Below are positions 1-11,077 of a DNA stretch of 64,000 nucleotides, piece after piece. A program made the position numbers and the translations under genes. The notes under the pieces were generated by a model. It was given only the letters and a program-made list of their open reading frames with translations, was not told where the DNA came from and did no database searches. The DNA comes from Lineus longissimus (lineage: Eukaryota > Nemertea > Pilidiophora > Heteronemertea > Lineidae). Within the stretch, counting starts at the first letter, position 1; each line of letters opens with the position of its first letter. The DNA lies in assembly GCF_910592395.1 (NCBI RefSeq), contig NC_088321.1, positions 15,130,001 through 15,194,000 on the forward strand. Reading direction: 5' to 3'.

Positions 1-201
1 GTTTGAAACCGTTGAAAGAAATCGTAACTTGTTGAAAAGATGTGTTAATTAGAATTTGACATTAATGTGCTAATCAAGCACTTTGGGAAGCTCTTTCGGA
101 TTGTTTCAAAGTCGGCAAATTAGAGTTGAGTTCGAAAATAGTGTACATATTCTCTGAATATGAATTTCAACAATGCTGTTGTTTGGACCGATATTCAAAT
201 A

Positions 202-469
202 CAGTAGAACCTCTCTATTAAGGACACCCTCGGGACTGACAAGTGCTGTCCCTAATATAGAGGTGACCTGATTAGAGAGGTCAAATTGAATGGAAAACAC
301 CAATTTGGGACCAAAACTAGTGTCCTCAATAGAGAGGTTGTCCTTAACAGAGAGGTTGTCCTTAATAGAGAGGTTGTCTTTAATAGAGAGGTTGTCCTTA
401 ATAGAGAGGTTGTCCTTTATAGAGAGGTTGTCCTTAATAGAGAGGTGTCTGCTTAGGGAGGTTCCACTG
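202..469 (+). mobile_element. MITE family A, copy 1, with an expanded internal repeat
   Basis: It starts CAGTAGAACCTCTCTA after a TA and ends GGAGGTTCCACTG, giving an imperfect terminal inverted repeat of about 15 bp. The left flank is TA and the right is TG (probably a decayed TA). Other copies lie at 12584-12740, 22684-22833 and 26086-26263. It has no coding capacity. TA flanks and the short TIR fit a non-autonomous element of the Tc1/mariner type or another TA-targeting superfamily. Open frames of 122 and 148 residues here are products of the internal 18-bp repeat. Confidence 0.85.
321..447 (+). repeat. 18-bp tandem repeat inside MITE A copy 1
   Basis: About seven units of TTGTCCTTAATAGAGAGG. 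The copy at 26086-26263 has only about two, so this is local expansion inside the element. Eighteen bases is six codons, which explains the open frames on both strands. Confidence 0.9.
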
Positions 470-1012
470 TGCAACTACCAAGTTTCAGTGAATTTTCATG
501 CCGTGTGCTATGAACTACAGTCTATTTCTTGTGTTCTTGACACTGTTGCAAAACAGACTAAAAAAGGGTTAAAATTGATTCAGGGTGACCATGAGTTTGA
601 TCAATTCCGCCCCGATGATTGTGAAAGCATGGATCGCCAGTGCGACACTCATGCAATTGATCGAATAGGAGGATGCATCCACCTCCATGAAAATCATCGC
701 ACAACATGCGATCATTTTCACAATCATTCGGTTTGATCTGCTGTCGGCCGTTTGTAAATGAAATTGATATTTGCGTGACGAGCGATAGCATCCATGTTTG
801 ATAACGGCGCCGATGTATCCCTGGTTTGTTTGAGGAGTCGAGATGAAGGTCCCAGTGGGTCCAGCCTTTGTGTGTGTTGGGAGATAAAATCGTGTTCCTT
901 GGTATCTCTCGATTTGCTTCATTTGAGTTTTGTTTTTAATCTTCGTCAGTGCGGTTGTTCAAGATAGGGTTTTGCTGGTCTTATGTTATCTCCTCCAGTT
1001 GAACCCATTAGA
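470..1012. other. Non-coding, nothing recognised
   Basis: Overlapping open frames here lack exon signals or recognisable peptides. A short self-similar AT/GC mix around 590-740 (GATCA...CGATGATTGTGA-like words on both strands) may be an old foldback element. Confidence 0.4.
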
Positions 1013-1140
1013 CAATAGGGTGGTTGAGAACAGCGGCTTATCAAAGATCATTATACATATACGGATAAAACTCTGTAGAAAAAGGACAAATTTGTGAAAT
1101 TTCTATCCGTGATAAGTCCCTGATCTCAATCACCCTATTA
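1013..1140. mobile_element. Small inverted-repeat element (about 128 bp)
   Basis: The left end CAATAGGGTGGTTGAGAACA and the right end (reverse complement TAATAGGGTGATTGAGATCA) form imperfect arms of about 30 bp, each ending at a GCTTATCA/TGATAAG word. The core is about 65 bp and AT-rich. A MITE-like foldback; no clear target duplication. Confidence 0.65.
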
Positions 1141-1683
1141 CCCTGCTTGAGCAACTGTGCATTATGATAAAAAGTGCTCAGAGAAAGTGCTTTGATCTCT
1201 GCGTCATGCTCTTAAAAAAACCTTATCAAAATTCATTTGGGTGGACATCACCCTGCTTGGACCCAACGAGAGTCTTGATCGACCTCTCCACAGGTCGAAA
1301 GCCTGAGTCATCCCAGGAAAAATGTCTTCCCGATCTTTTTCCCTAGGATCCCATTAACTTTAAGATGGGTCATGTCACGCAGTGTGCAGCTATTCATTCC
1401 GACAGAAATCATTTTCGTTTTCAACGCGACGAGAATATCTGATGAGTATTTCCACGAGTCTCGCCACAGGTGCTCATTGACTCATCACTGTGGCAACTCG
1501 CAACTCACTCAAGGTACCACCGGATAAATTCTATCAAACTCCATTATCCTGACTAACTGCATTAACACGTAACCTTGGTAACGGGGAAGATTTCGTGGAT
1601 TGTGTCCGTGTTATTCCACTCATGTTTCCCGTAATTCGTTTATGTAAATTTTGAAGTGTTTGTGGCCGCACGGAATGGCATAC

Positions 1684-1694
1684 AAGATGGCGGC
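1684..1694 (+). promoter_or_regulatory. YY1-type motif AAGATGGCGGC
   Basis: A perfect match to the YY1 consensus AAGATGGCGGC. In animals this motif is enriched just downstream of transcription starts, but I see no exon tied to it here. Binding is inference. Confidence 0.35.
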
Positions 1695-3140
1695 CACAGC
1701 AGGTAGCGATTATCGCCAAGGTCGTTGGAAGAAGTGGATCAGGTGGCTTCGGTCGGACGAGAGTGGTAGCATGATGTGTTATGAGTCGGTGTCATTTTCA
1801 AACGACATCCCGCATCAAACATGTGAATGAAACGGCTGAGCAAGCACCATGGATTTCATCAACCATCTCGGATATTAATAACCATCAAAGATTTGATAAA
1901 GTTGTCAGTGATTTGCCTCAGAAGCATCACAAACCTTTGGTGATACAACACCAAGGACAACATGTGGCGTGTCACTTCAAACCTCCCCACATCAAACGTT
2001 TGACTTGAACCACCAAACGTGTGCCTTGCCTTGATATCGACTTCAGGTTAAAGGAATAGTTGATATTGAATACCGCTTTTCATAACAATGGCAACAATTG
2101 TGGAGTAACTTTAGTATCAGAGTCACTACGCGTGTGCCAGCAACAGGTTTGTTTTGTAGTTGAATACTGCCTCTAAAAACTGCTTGAAACACCCATCACT
2201 TTCTTTCCAGCTCCATGCTGCATTATTATCCAATCACCAATAACCGCTCTACATGCACCTTGGTTGAAAGAATATTCGATATGAAGCGCTCGGCTGTATT
2301 AATCCATCACACATTATAAAAAATGCTTCGCGGTAATATGAAGTATGTGATAATACGAAGTTCAACTGGTGTTCATAAAAAAGGATAAATGCATCAGTGA
2401 GGTGCATGCTTAACATTATCAACTAATCAATGAGAAAGGTGAGACAGTTTTTTGAGGTAACGCGAAGCAAGTTGAAGTACCCAGCATATGAGGTTTTCTG
2501 AAATACGAGAATTGAATGCTTCCCTGGGAATTGCAGAAAAACAAGTCACACTTCTCTAATCAATGTGAAAGGTGACATCAATTTGAGGTTACCCGGAGCA
2601 TGCTCAAGTTTATCTGAAAAATGACAAAGTCACGTGGTGAATGCTTCCCGTGTAGCAGGAGTTTGCAAAAATAACCAAGTCACGTTGCTTTACTTTAGTA
2701 GCATGCTAAGCTTTATCCAATAACCGATGTAAGATAAGTAGATATTCGATGAAAGCGTGCGGTAGCATGTCGTCAACAGGTGAAATTGACATGCTATTGG
2801 CTTATTTCTTTGAGCTGACATTCAGCAGCTGCCTCCGTCTTGGCCTAGAACTCCACTCTTGCAGTATTTGGTGAGACAGCCGACACTTCCACTTGGTGTC
2901 GCTTCCTTCAACCATTTAAGAAAGAACATTGAAGATACCATTTACATCAACGGCAATGGTGGCCAACTCAAGCAGGGACGGAACCACGTGATCAAATATA
3001 GAGTTTCGGTCCAGCGCAAGGAGACTAGAAGAAACCCTGTGCACACACACAACTCAATCTTCTCATGAAACGTATCTCAATCATCGCATCGTATGTTTAA
3101 GAAACACAGGTACAGCTTCCAGGGAGTTGCAGCTTCTCGC

Positions 3141-3154
3141 GTTGCCATGGTAAC
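3141..3154. promoter_or_regulatory. Symmetric RFX X-box GTTGCCATGGTAAC
   Basis: A complete two-half-site match to the RFX X-box consensus (GTTRCCATGGYAAC). RFX sites of this form drive cilia genes in animals. No ciliary gene is visible beside it. Confidence 0.4.
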
Positions 3155-3457
3155 CGGTGTCAACCACCTCGAGAAACAGACGTCGGTTTCTCATGACATG
3201 TATCTTTATTCGGTGGTTCGTTAATTAGCGGTGAAAGCGAAATGCGCTTAGAAAATGTTGCTATGGAATGTTTTTGTTTTGCTCCTATGAGGTGGAATGA
3301 AAATAGACAGTGATAGTTCGACAGTACTGAAATGGAAATTATGTTCTGGATTCAGCTCTCCTTTGTTGTTGTTAGGCACTGTAGCAGTTAAAGCACATCT
3401 ACGAGTTCAATGGGAATAAACCAAGCGTTTAGATGAATATCCTTCCAGGGCATACAC

Positions 3458-3839
3458 GCCTTTCGATTACATCATTTTCACACCGCTATACGGTGTAGGA
3501 AATTTGGCATGTCCCCAAATTAGGCCCTGAAAAAATGTCCCCAAAATAGAAAAAAAAAAAGAATTTTTTTTTTTTTTTTTAAGGGGTAATTGACCCCCTG
3601 AAGCGTTTTTTGACACCTTAAATGACCAAATCTCATCCTAAATGGCCTAATTTGATACTTTTCATCCTAAAATTATGAGTTTTCAGGTGCATGTGACAAT
3701 GTCAGTCAATAAGGACGTCGATGTTCAGGCAAATTGGCACGACGAAATGTCCCCAAATTAAGCTAAAAGCAAAAAAAACATGTCCCCAAAATAGGCTAAA
3801 GAAATACAGGGTGTAGAGGTCTCCATGTAATTGAAAGGC
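3458..3839. mobile_element. Inverted-repeat element with repeated ATGTCCCCAAA words
   Basis: The ends are GCCTTTCGATTACAT (3458-3472) and ATGTAATTGAAAGGC (3825-3839), inverted repeats with one mismatch. Just inside both ends are copies of ATGTCCCCAAA(A/T)TA. The centre has poly-A and poly-T runs. No coding capacity. Probably a diverged non-autonomous DNA element. Confidence 0.6.
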
Positions 3840-4519
3840 CTGGGCATAAACATAACCAGTCTACCAAACACAACCATGTCAGTTGGTTTGTGCTCTGATG
3901 ATTGTCAAAATTGTGGCCTGCCTTCTGGGATGTGACATCCTTCCACTCGGTCTCCAAGCTCCCCAACTGAAAAGAAATGGGTTAAAAAGTGATTCATTTT
4001 CTTGTGCCCTAGCCCTCAGCCGTCACCCTACTAATCCCAATATCAACCAGACGGATTACCGGGGACATGTTTTACAAACACCCAAAGAGCCAGAAGGCTG
4101 CGTCATCCTCGGCAAAAATTTACGACGACAGGATTTCTCCTCGCTAAGACGGTTCATGAATAAGCAGGGACTCTTCCTCATTGCAAATTAAACGGCGTAG
4201 AAGTACACATAAGCTTCTGCCAGAGTCGCTCACATCAGTTTGGGTGCGTTTTTTAGCCATTAGGAAATTGTTGATCCAGCGAGCAGTGAGCTGTTAATGT
4301 GACATTGGGGAGAAAAAAATTGTATTGAGATGGATGGGCTGGGCTGGGAGATGGCTGTCGGCTGTCGCTAGCCAGAGCATTGTTGCCAGGCAGCTCCCTT
4401 GACAACAGCAACTTAATTGGATGACAGGAGACAAAACAACCATATTTTACCTGAATTCAGCACTTTATAATTAACACATTGGTATTTGATGGAATGACTT
4501 TGCTGAAGCAGTTCGGTGA
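3840..4519. other. Non-coding, nothing recognised
   Basis: A 102-codon open frame at 3883-4191 has no splice or start context and no recognisable peptide. Nothing else seen. Confidence 0.4.
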
Positions 4520-4775
4520 GACAAGAACCTCCACCAGTTTTTCTCAAGGTCAGCTATTTAATGTAGGTAGGCCCCATAGAAACCCGTAACGATATTTTAG
4601 AGGGAGGTAGGGTGGTCTTGCAAGGTAGGGTGGTAAAACTGCCAAGGTAGGGTGGCTCTTGCAAGGTAGGGTGGTAAAACTGCCAAGGTAGGGTGGCTCT
4701 TCCAAGGTAGGGTGGTAAAATTGCCAAGGTAGAGTGGGCCACCCTGACAAATGGTCTTGTTGAGACCTGCGCAGT
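4520..4775 (-). mobile_element. Element with a 41-bp tandem core (inverse copy of 42885-43425)
   Basis: The core at about 4603-4742 has three to four units of a 41-bp repeat (word CAAGGTAGGGTGG). The edge GGCCACCCTGACAAATGG and the outer stretch near 4525-4600 match, in reverse complement, the edges of the array at 42885-43425. Shared core and shared flanks at two loci point to a mobile element with a tandem-repeat centre rather than two independent arrays. No coding frames of substance. Confidence 0.7.
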
Positions 4776-6876
4776 CATGATCATGATATACCAAGCCCGT
4801 AAAACCTGGATTACCATTCTAGTCAGGTTTCTTCAACATTTATCATACTATGAGATGGCGGTCGTTGGTCGAGTCATTGCAGAAGTTCCATGAAGACCAT
4901 TGGCTATAAATTTACCGGTATTTGCTTAGGGACCTTACCGATCTATCTCCCATGTGCAGGTGGCAGCAATTTAAATCACACGGCGCTAAAAGCAAGTGCA
5001 CCTCCCCCTATACCATTCCCAGTCACACTAACTCCATCGCGTTATCATGCTACTTTGTCGATCAGATAACAATTCCTCTCGCTATCTTGGCCAGCCGTGA
5101 CAGAAAAATATCGCTTGGCGCTAACAGAATCTACTGGTATAGATCCAACCTAACATCTTTGCACAGAAGCTGTTGAAAACAGCATGTTCTAACAAGCTCG
5201 GAACTAATTGGATGAAACCAGCAGGAAAAAGCTTACAATCGAAGCGGGTCGTATTTTCCGTCGGGAGATAACAGGACTTTTTTTACCCTTGGTGCTAATT
5301 GTTTGTTTGTTTATGGAGTTTTGAAGGTGATCAATTGTAGTGCTGTAGGTTAATGTTGATGCTGTACCCGTCTGGAGTGTTGACCGGATGATACTCATTT
5401 AGTCACAATTCTGAAGTATTGCCAAATTGTTTTCGTACCCAAATACTTAAAATGCTTTTATCAATATTGAGTAGGGGTGACTAACTAGCCTAGCCAAACT
5501 GGCACCAAGTGATATATGAGGCTATGGTTGTCAAAAGATGGTTATTCAAATGGGACCAGAAATCATCGATCATACATGAGAGGAGGAACTCAACTGTATT
5601 GGTCAGAAGAAACATTGCCTGTTTTATGTTGGCCTAGCCATTCTGGCACCAATTGACGGATGGCAATATTGAAATATGGGTATTTAGACGCGGCCACAGA
5701 CCATAGATCAATCACTGGATGGAATTGTTGAGATTGCCTAATCACCGACCAAGAGGCTGTTGGATTCTAGGTTCAAAAAAGTTTCAACATGTTCCATTGC
5801 AAAATCACGCTAAGAAGTTCATAACAGTCTGGTCGCACTGTTCACCCCCTGGGTCTGGGCTATCGCTACAAGTGACTCACAACATTGAAAGAAAGTTATG
5901 CGTTCCGACGCCATCCAGTCGCCATGATAGACAACCGAGAGTGAATGGTGATGATGGACAGAAAAGAGTGAGTAATATTTGAGAATTTTAATGGAAGATT
6001 TTTTAACTTAAGAAAGCTTGAGTTTAAAGTAACAAGATTGGATTTACGTACATGGACACGTCTTTATGCAACGCCTGTCTGAACCCCAGAATCTAAGCGC
6101 GGCAAACGGATAAATTCTGTCGCTGCGACAATTATCGCGATCGCTGTAATGAGTGGTAAAATGATTGCACGTTTGTGGGTAAAGCCGATAATTCAGAGTT
6201 TTACTATCAATCGAATACTGAAAACTTGGTACTATTCATTGGTAATATTTGGATTTGTGGTATTTTAAAAACTGATTGATAAAGTTGAAAATCAGCCTAC
6301 TTGTGTGTTTGCCAAGTCTGTTGGAAGTGCTAACTGTTACTCCCTATGACTAAGTCGCTGTTAATGTAACTTTACTTTTCTTCAGAGGTTAAGTTCAAAA
6401 CAACTGTTTAAGAAACGGAATGGTTTAAACATCATGCTGGGTCGGTCGTTAAAGTAATCTTTCATCCTTATCAAACGTTTAAGGTGCCAGCGCGTCTACT
6501 TGAAAATCTTGAAAATCTTCCTTTGAGATTTCGTACCGGTACGTTCGCTCATAAAAGTCTCACCTTAGACTTCAGTCAATGGAAGCAAAGATTGAGTGAG
6601 ATTAACGCCCTGTGGATTGATTCTGCTGAGTACGGCTCATTTAGAACAATTTGTTGAAAGTGGTGTTAGGGTGCGGATACGATTTCTGGAGAAAAAAGTT
6701 TGGATGTTGAGAAGCGTTTGTGAGTGTGAAAATACGCCATGGTTTGCAACTGATAACGACCTGGCCAAAGATTGAGTCACACGGCCAATAAACCCAATTG
6801 GTGCCTTACCGTTTACGGCAATTAGGCCCTTTGGTCGGGTTAGAGGGGTGAATTTAGTCATAGGGACCGCCCAATC
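4776..6876. other. Non-coding, mostly nothing recognised
   Basis: Two diverged copies of a segment around 'gcctagccaaactggcaccaa' (5490) and 'gcctagccattctggcaccaatt' (5632) show an old duplication. At 6755-6840 a stretch with 'ccaataaacccaattggtgcctta' matches the 3' part of SINE family 1 (see 36445-36845). No gene supported. Confidence 0.4.
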
Positions 6877-7015
6877 CAGTGGTCGTGGTCTGGGTACCGG
6901 GCTGGTCGTGTTACCGGCGGCCTTGTAATGATAATTAGAGAGGAAACCATTCGGGACTGGCGATTCTTGGTCGTCATAACAGGGTGGTCGCCGACCGGGG
7001 TTCCACTATATGATA
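6877..7015. mobile_element. Degraded MITE family B copy
   Basis: The right end GACCGGGGTTCCACTATA resembles the end of the element at 18441-18612, and the interior shares GGTCGTG/GTTACCGG words. The left end is uncertain. Confidence 0.35.
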
Positions 7016-7236
7016 CGGTATTTGACGTTGCACTTTCCCCAACAAGTGTACCCTCCATTTACATAAGATGCTCTCCGTGCCAAGATAGCGTTCTCCGTGC
7101 ATCGCTAAGTATGACGGATGATGCGATAGGAGGATTGAAGCATCATCGATCATGATATTAAGACAACGAGAGCAATCGCGTTGATACAACAGAGTGCATT
7201 CATGTTACATGCTAATCAGGTGGTGGTTGGTGTCGG

Positions 7237-7354
7237 TCAAGGTCACCTGAAGTCAAGGTCATCTGAAGTCAAGGTCATCTGAATAGAGAGAGAGGAGTAT
7301 TGGTACCATTTTGTTTAGATTGTGTTAACCCCTTGGATTCACCAGTCAAGGTCA
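7237..7354 (+). promoter_or_regulatory. Four TCAAGGTCA nuclear-receptor half-sites
   Basis: Exact TCAAGGTCA at 7237, 7253, 7269 and 7346; the first three sit in a 16-bp direct repeat. This is the extended half-site bound by monomeric receptors such as ERR and NR5A (SF-1/FTZ-F1). Whether it binds is not shown, and a short tandem repeat alone could create the first three. Confidence 0.4.
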
Positions 7355-8160
7355 CCTAAATAACAGGGAGAGATGCATTTTCTCAGTGTTTCACTGTGAT
7401 AATGGAAGGAATTTGCATAATATGGAACCTGACTGACTTCACCCTGCTTGTAAATATCAATGTACGACGGCTAGCAGCAAATATCAATGTTGACAACTAC
7501 ACAAAAAAGTATATGTAGCCGCAAAGGGATAGTTGTCACACCATTCTGAACCATCAGAGGTCCTCCGTCCATAACCTGCCCTGATACGGTGGAGTAATGG
7601 AGTCTGTGTCGGCAGAGTGGAGTCAAAACTCTGTGGTCAAGATGACTTCTCACTGGTTGTTCGATATTAACGTACGACAGCTCGCAGCTAGTAGTAATGT
7701 CAACAACTAGCGTCAACCAATCAAAAAAGAGCAGCAAGTGGAAAAATGTCGGAGAAAGATCACTCAAGTGATACGAAGATCATTTCATGCTACTTCAAGT
7801 GCCGTTTAATTTGTCCAGATTTCTATCTGAAATCGTGCAACAGGCAATTCTTGCGACCAAAAAGTCAACAAACCAATAAGCTGAGAGAACTTTGTAAATA
7901 AAACACATGCAGAGTAAACAAGAAGCATGGGATCTCTTCCCATAACATTTCAATAACAAAAGGAAAAGTTGCTATTGAGGATATTTTTGCCGATATTTTC
8001 CTAATTGACCTCGTAATTTGCGTATTTATGCTGCCGTGACTAACATACTTGATCTGTTATTAACAAATGGTAAAGGTTTGCCGGGGAAAAGTTTGACGAT
8101 TTCTCACGAGTCGGAGTAATGAGTAGTGCGTTTTGTTGCTCAGTCGATAGCGCACGTAGG
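7355..8160. other. Non-coding, nothing recognised
   Basis: A diverged direct duplication is visible: 'aaatatcaatgt(a/t)gac(g/a)' words at 7448, 7478 and 7666 with shared 'gtcaaaactctgtgg'-like text nearby. No gene supported. Confidence 0.4.
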
Positions 8161-8362
8161 ACAAAGCTATTGGAGTAAAGTAACTTGCCCCAGATCACAA
8201 ACACTGTGTCAGTGTTTGGATATGGAACTTACATTTTGATTGTGAGTCTGAAACCTTTGAACAAGCTATTAGAGTAAAGTAACTTGCTCCAGATCACAAA
8301 CACTGTGTCAGTCTTTGGGTATGGAACTTACAACATTTGGATTGTGAGTCTGAAACCTTTGA
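8161..8362 (+). repeat. Two-copy tandem duplication, unit about 101 bp
   Basis: The segment from 'acaaagctattggagtaaag' to 'gaaacctttga' (8161-8260) is repeated at 8261-8362 with few differences. Recent local duplication, non-coding. Confidence 0.9.
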
Positions 8363-8712
8363 ATGACTATAGACCTCACTCTTCATGATGTAATATTTGC
8401 TCTGTAGACTTATGCACATGAATACTAACAACTAATTCATGTATCTGCACATGTGTGAATCCAAACATCGCCAGAAAACATAAGGATTACGAAAGAATGA
8501 ATCTGAATACAGCCAGGCAGCACATCAGGGATTTCGGAAGAAATGTATTATGAGATAAGAACCCATTCGCGATATGAAAGAATATATCGTGATGATATGG
8601 TAGCATGTATCGCAATGAGAATCCATATTGAAAGGCTCATTATAGGTAGCAGATGATGGGGATGAGGAAGAGAAATCATTACCATCTGCAGCATGTCGCT
8701 TCCCAGGTACAC

Positions 8713-8748
8713 AATTCAAGATGGCCGACATTGCAGCCATCTTGAATT
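8713..8748. promoter_or_regulatory. Inverted pair of YY1-like sites
   Basis: AATTCAAGATGGC (8713-8725) and its exact reverse complement (8736-8748) face each other across 10 bp. Each holds CAAGATGGC, a YY1-like core. It could equally be the ends of a tiny hairpin. Confidence 0.35.
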
Positions 8749-9851
8749 TACTCAAATCCTCAGGGATGCCAGTCTGATATTATCTCGTGCCTGACCGGTC
8801 TGTGTACCATTGATGTCAGCAATTAGAAATTTCCCCCCTCTAAATATCCTATTAATCCCTCAACTTGTTCAGATTTCATATTAAGTCACTTTTGATTCAG
8901 AAATGCTGTCTTTGATTGAAAAGTATTGATTACTTCTTAACTCGCTATCAAAGCGTGCTCATGTCCTTGAAAATATTATCATATGGCTTAAACTTTGCCC
9001 TGATATATTATGTCCGTTGATATAAAGTGGTCGGTTCATCAATGAAAACTGATGATAAATTTTGCGGAGAGCGATGGTGACTTGGGTTCAAATCACCGAC
9101 AAAATTAGCGTCCACACAGAAATGTGATAAAGTACAGGAAGGTCAGACTCGTTAAAAACTTGATTCAGGCAAAACACTGAGTATAGTAAATCACGTCAAT
9201 ATGTTATCATTCACTTGTTACAAATAGCATTCATCGTCCAAAATGTGCGGTAAATATCATTTCAGTAACCCCTGTCCTTGAGCTCCTCATTTCGTGATTA
9301 AACAATAAATTAGTCGGCTTTTCGTATTTGACATTGGGGCGATTAGATTTACTCGAGAACTGATTTATTTTGCGTGGGATGGTGCATTTTGTTTCCTGAT
9401 TTAGTCCTTAGGAAGCAGAGTGTCTTTGATTAATGATGCAAGGTACTTCTACGGGAAAGATCAGATAGGTACCGACTCAAATGAAGATGAGTATGGTCAC
9501 TATAGTAGTGTGCTCAGAACTCTTTTGGACATGCTCGGGGAAGAGGGGCAAGGATGGATGTCAGAGTCAATCGGCTGACATGTCAAGATCAAGATCTGGC
9601 TGCATGAGACTCCAGACATAGGGCCTGTTGGAATCGTGTTTCTGGAAGAAATCGAGAAACAGACATGGTGTAGCACCCTGCTTTTATGGAAATGCTTAGC
9701 CACTTTTGAAAAAGGGCAGTGCAAAAGGGAAAATTGAAAAAAGGCAGGGTGCTAGGCCGGGGCAGCTGAAACATTGGAGAACTCCTGTCAACTCTGCTAT
9801 ATGAGTGCTAAAGTTCTTAGCTGAAACACCAAGAGAACACTGCTAAATTTG

Positions 9852-9854
<3 letters not shown>
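8749..9854. other. Non-coding, nothing recognised
   Basis: AT-rich with scattered short open frames. 'gggttcaaatcacc' at 9085 looks like a tRNA B-box remnant, perhaps of a SINE. Nothing firm. Confidence 0.4.

Positions 9855-9883
<29 letters not shown>
9855..9883 (+). repeat. Poly-T run of 29
   Basis: An uninterrupted run of T. It could be the antisense tail of a retroposed copy, but I see no recognisable element body next to it. Confidence 0.9.
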
Positions 9884-10667
9884 GTATGAGTGGTTCGTTT
9901 GCGTGGAGCTCAGCGTAAAGTAATGTTGTATTCAATTGGTGTCTGAGTCTTGACATACTGGTACGAAATCTGTCAAAAATATGTCAGGACACATGAAAAA
10001 TTATCTAATTAATTAGTGACTTTCAATTTTGTGCTGATTAGTTCTTGGTAGTGGATTAGTGTCTTCGTGGCAAGATGGTATAAGTATTATCAATGATGGA
10101 TGCGCCTGTTTGATCTATATTTGGTATTACTAATTTAATTAAGGGAGTGCGTGAAAAAGTTCAAATTATTTCTTGTAAGACTCGGATTCATCTGAATCTT
10201 CGTGCCTGGGGATTAACTTGTGTTATGTAGTTTACTACATGATGTAGTAAGCATCTTGACGCACAAGACTCCGAGATCACATCAGTAGAATTTCTGCATT
10301 TATGCTGGATATTTGAACTTGCTGGTCACTTGCAATCTCGAATCAATTCCTGATGAGAAACAAGAGCTCAATAACATTATTTTTGAAATTATCTCAAAAG
10401 TTCAGTACGCCGTCTAAATTTAGCTTCTTCCATACGGAAACTAAAAAATCATCGATTTCAGAAACCTTGGAATTTCCTACTCGATGATTTTTTTCTGTAA
10501 TATATTGTCACCATTCTTTCTCAATTAAGTGCACTTCAACGATAAACGTAGGAGTGTGTATTTCAAATCGTAATGTGGGAGTGTATGTTTTGCATTTTAG
10601 ATTGTGTTGGGCCTGCAGGAATTGACATTTTGTTAAGTTTACTGCTCTTATGGCACTTAGAGCCTAT
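9884..10667. other. Non-coding, nothing recognised
   Basis: AT-rich; contains the short inverted pair 'aaaaaatcatcgatttc' / 'actcgatgattttttt' near 10443-10495. No gene supported. Confidence 0.4.
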
Positions 10668-11077
10668 AGCCGCACTTACACCACCTGAAAATGGACCACC
10701 AATCTTGGTTCGGGAACCAATGCCGCACCATCGAAAATCCACCAAGCGCTTACACCAGCGCTGCAGCTAGTTATAAAATCCGGCTACAGATGGCGCGCAA
10801 ACAATAAGCAGAACGCGGAAAGCCTTGGCAGAAAGCGCCATTTCGAAAGCGCCGCCTGGAGCCGAACCATCTAACTAGCTAATTGCCGATCCATTTGCGC
10901 TTACACCACGACAAAGCCGAGCTTTTAACAAGCCGGGCGAATTTGGACCATCAAGCTTGGTGGGACAAATTCGCTCGGCAATTTGTATCGGCAATGGATT
11001 GCCGAACCAATTTGTCGCGGCAATGTGGTGGTGTAAGTGCAATTGGTCCACCAATATTTCGTGGTGTAAGCGCAGCT
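10668..11077. mobile_element. 410-bp TIR element with 3-bp TAT flanks
   Basis: The ends AGCCGCACTTACACCAC (10668) and, on the other strand, AGCTGCGCTTACACCAC (to 11077) form a 17-bp TIR with two mismatches. Flanks are TAT on both sides, a possible 3-bp target duplication. The word (G)CGCTTACACCA recurs inside at about 10746 and 10898, with a reversed copy at about 11027. It is richer in G+C than its surroundings. A 3-bp target site suggests a PIF/Harbinger-type non-autonomous element; that assignment is inference. Confidence 0.7.

Larger units (their letters stand above)
1141..3457. other. Non-coding stretch with two transcription-factor-like motifs
   Basis: No supported gene. Two sites are listed separately: a YY1-type motif at 1684 and a symmetric RFX X-box at 3141. 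Between 2400 and 2760 the theme 'tcaatg..aaaggtgac...gaggttaccc..agca' recurs two or three times in diverged form (old tandem duplication). The rest shows nothing. Confidence 0.45.
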
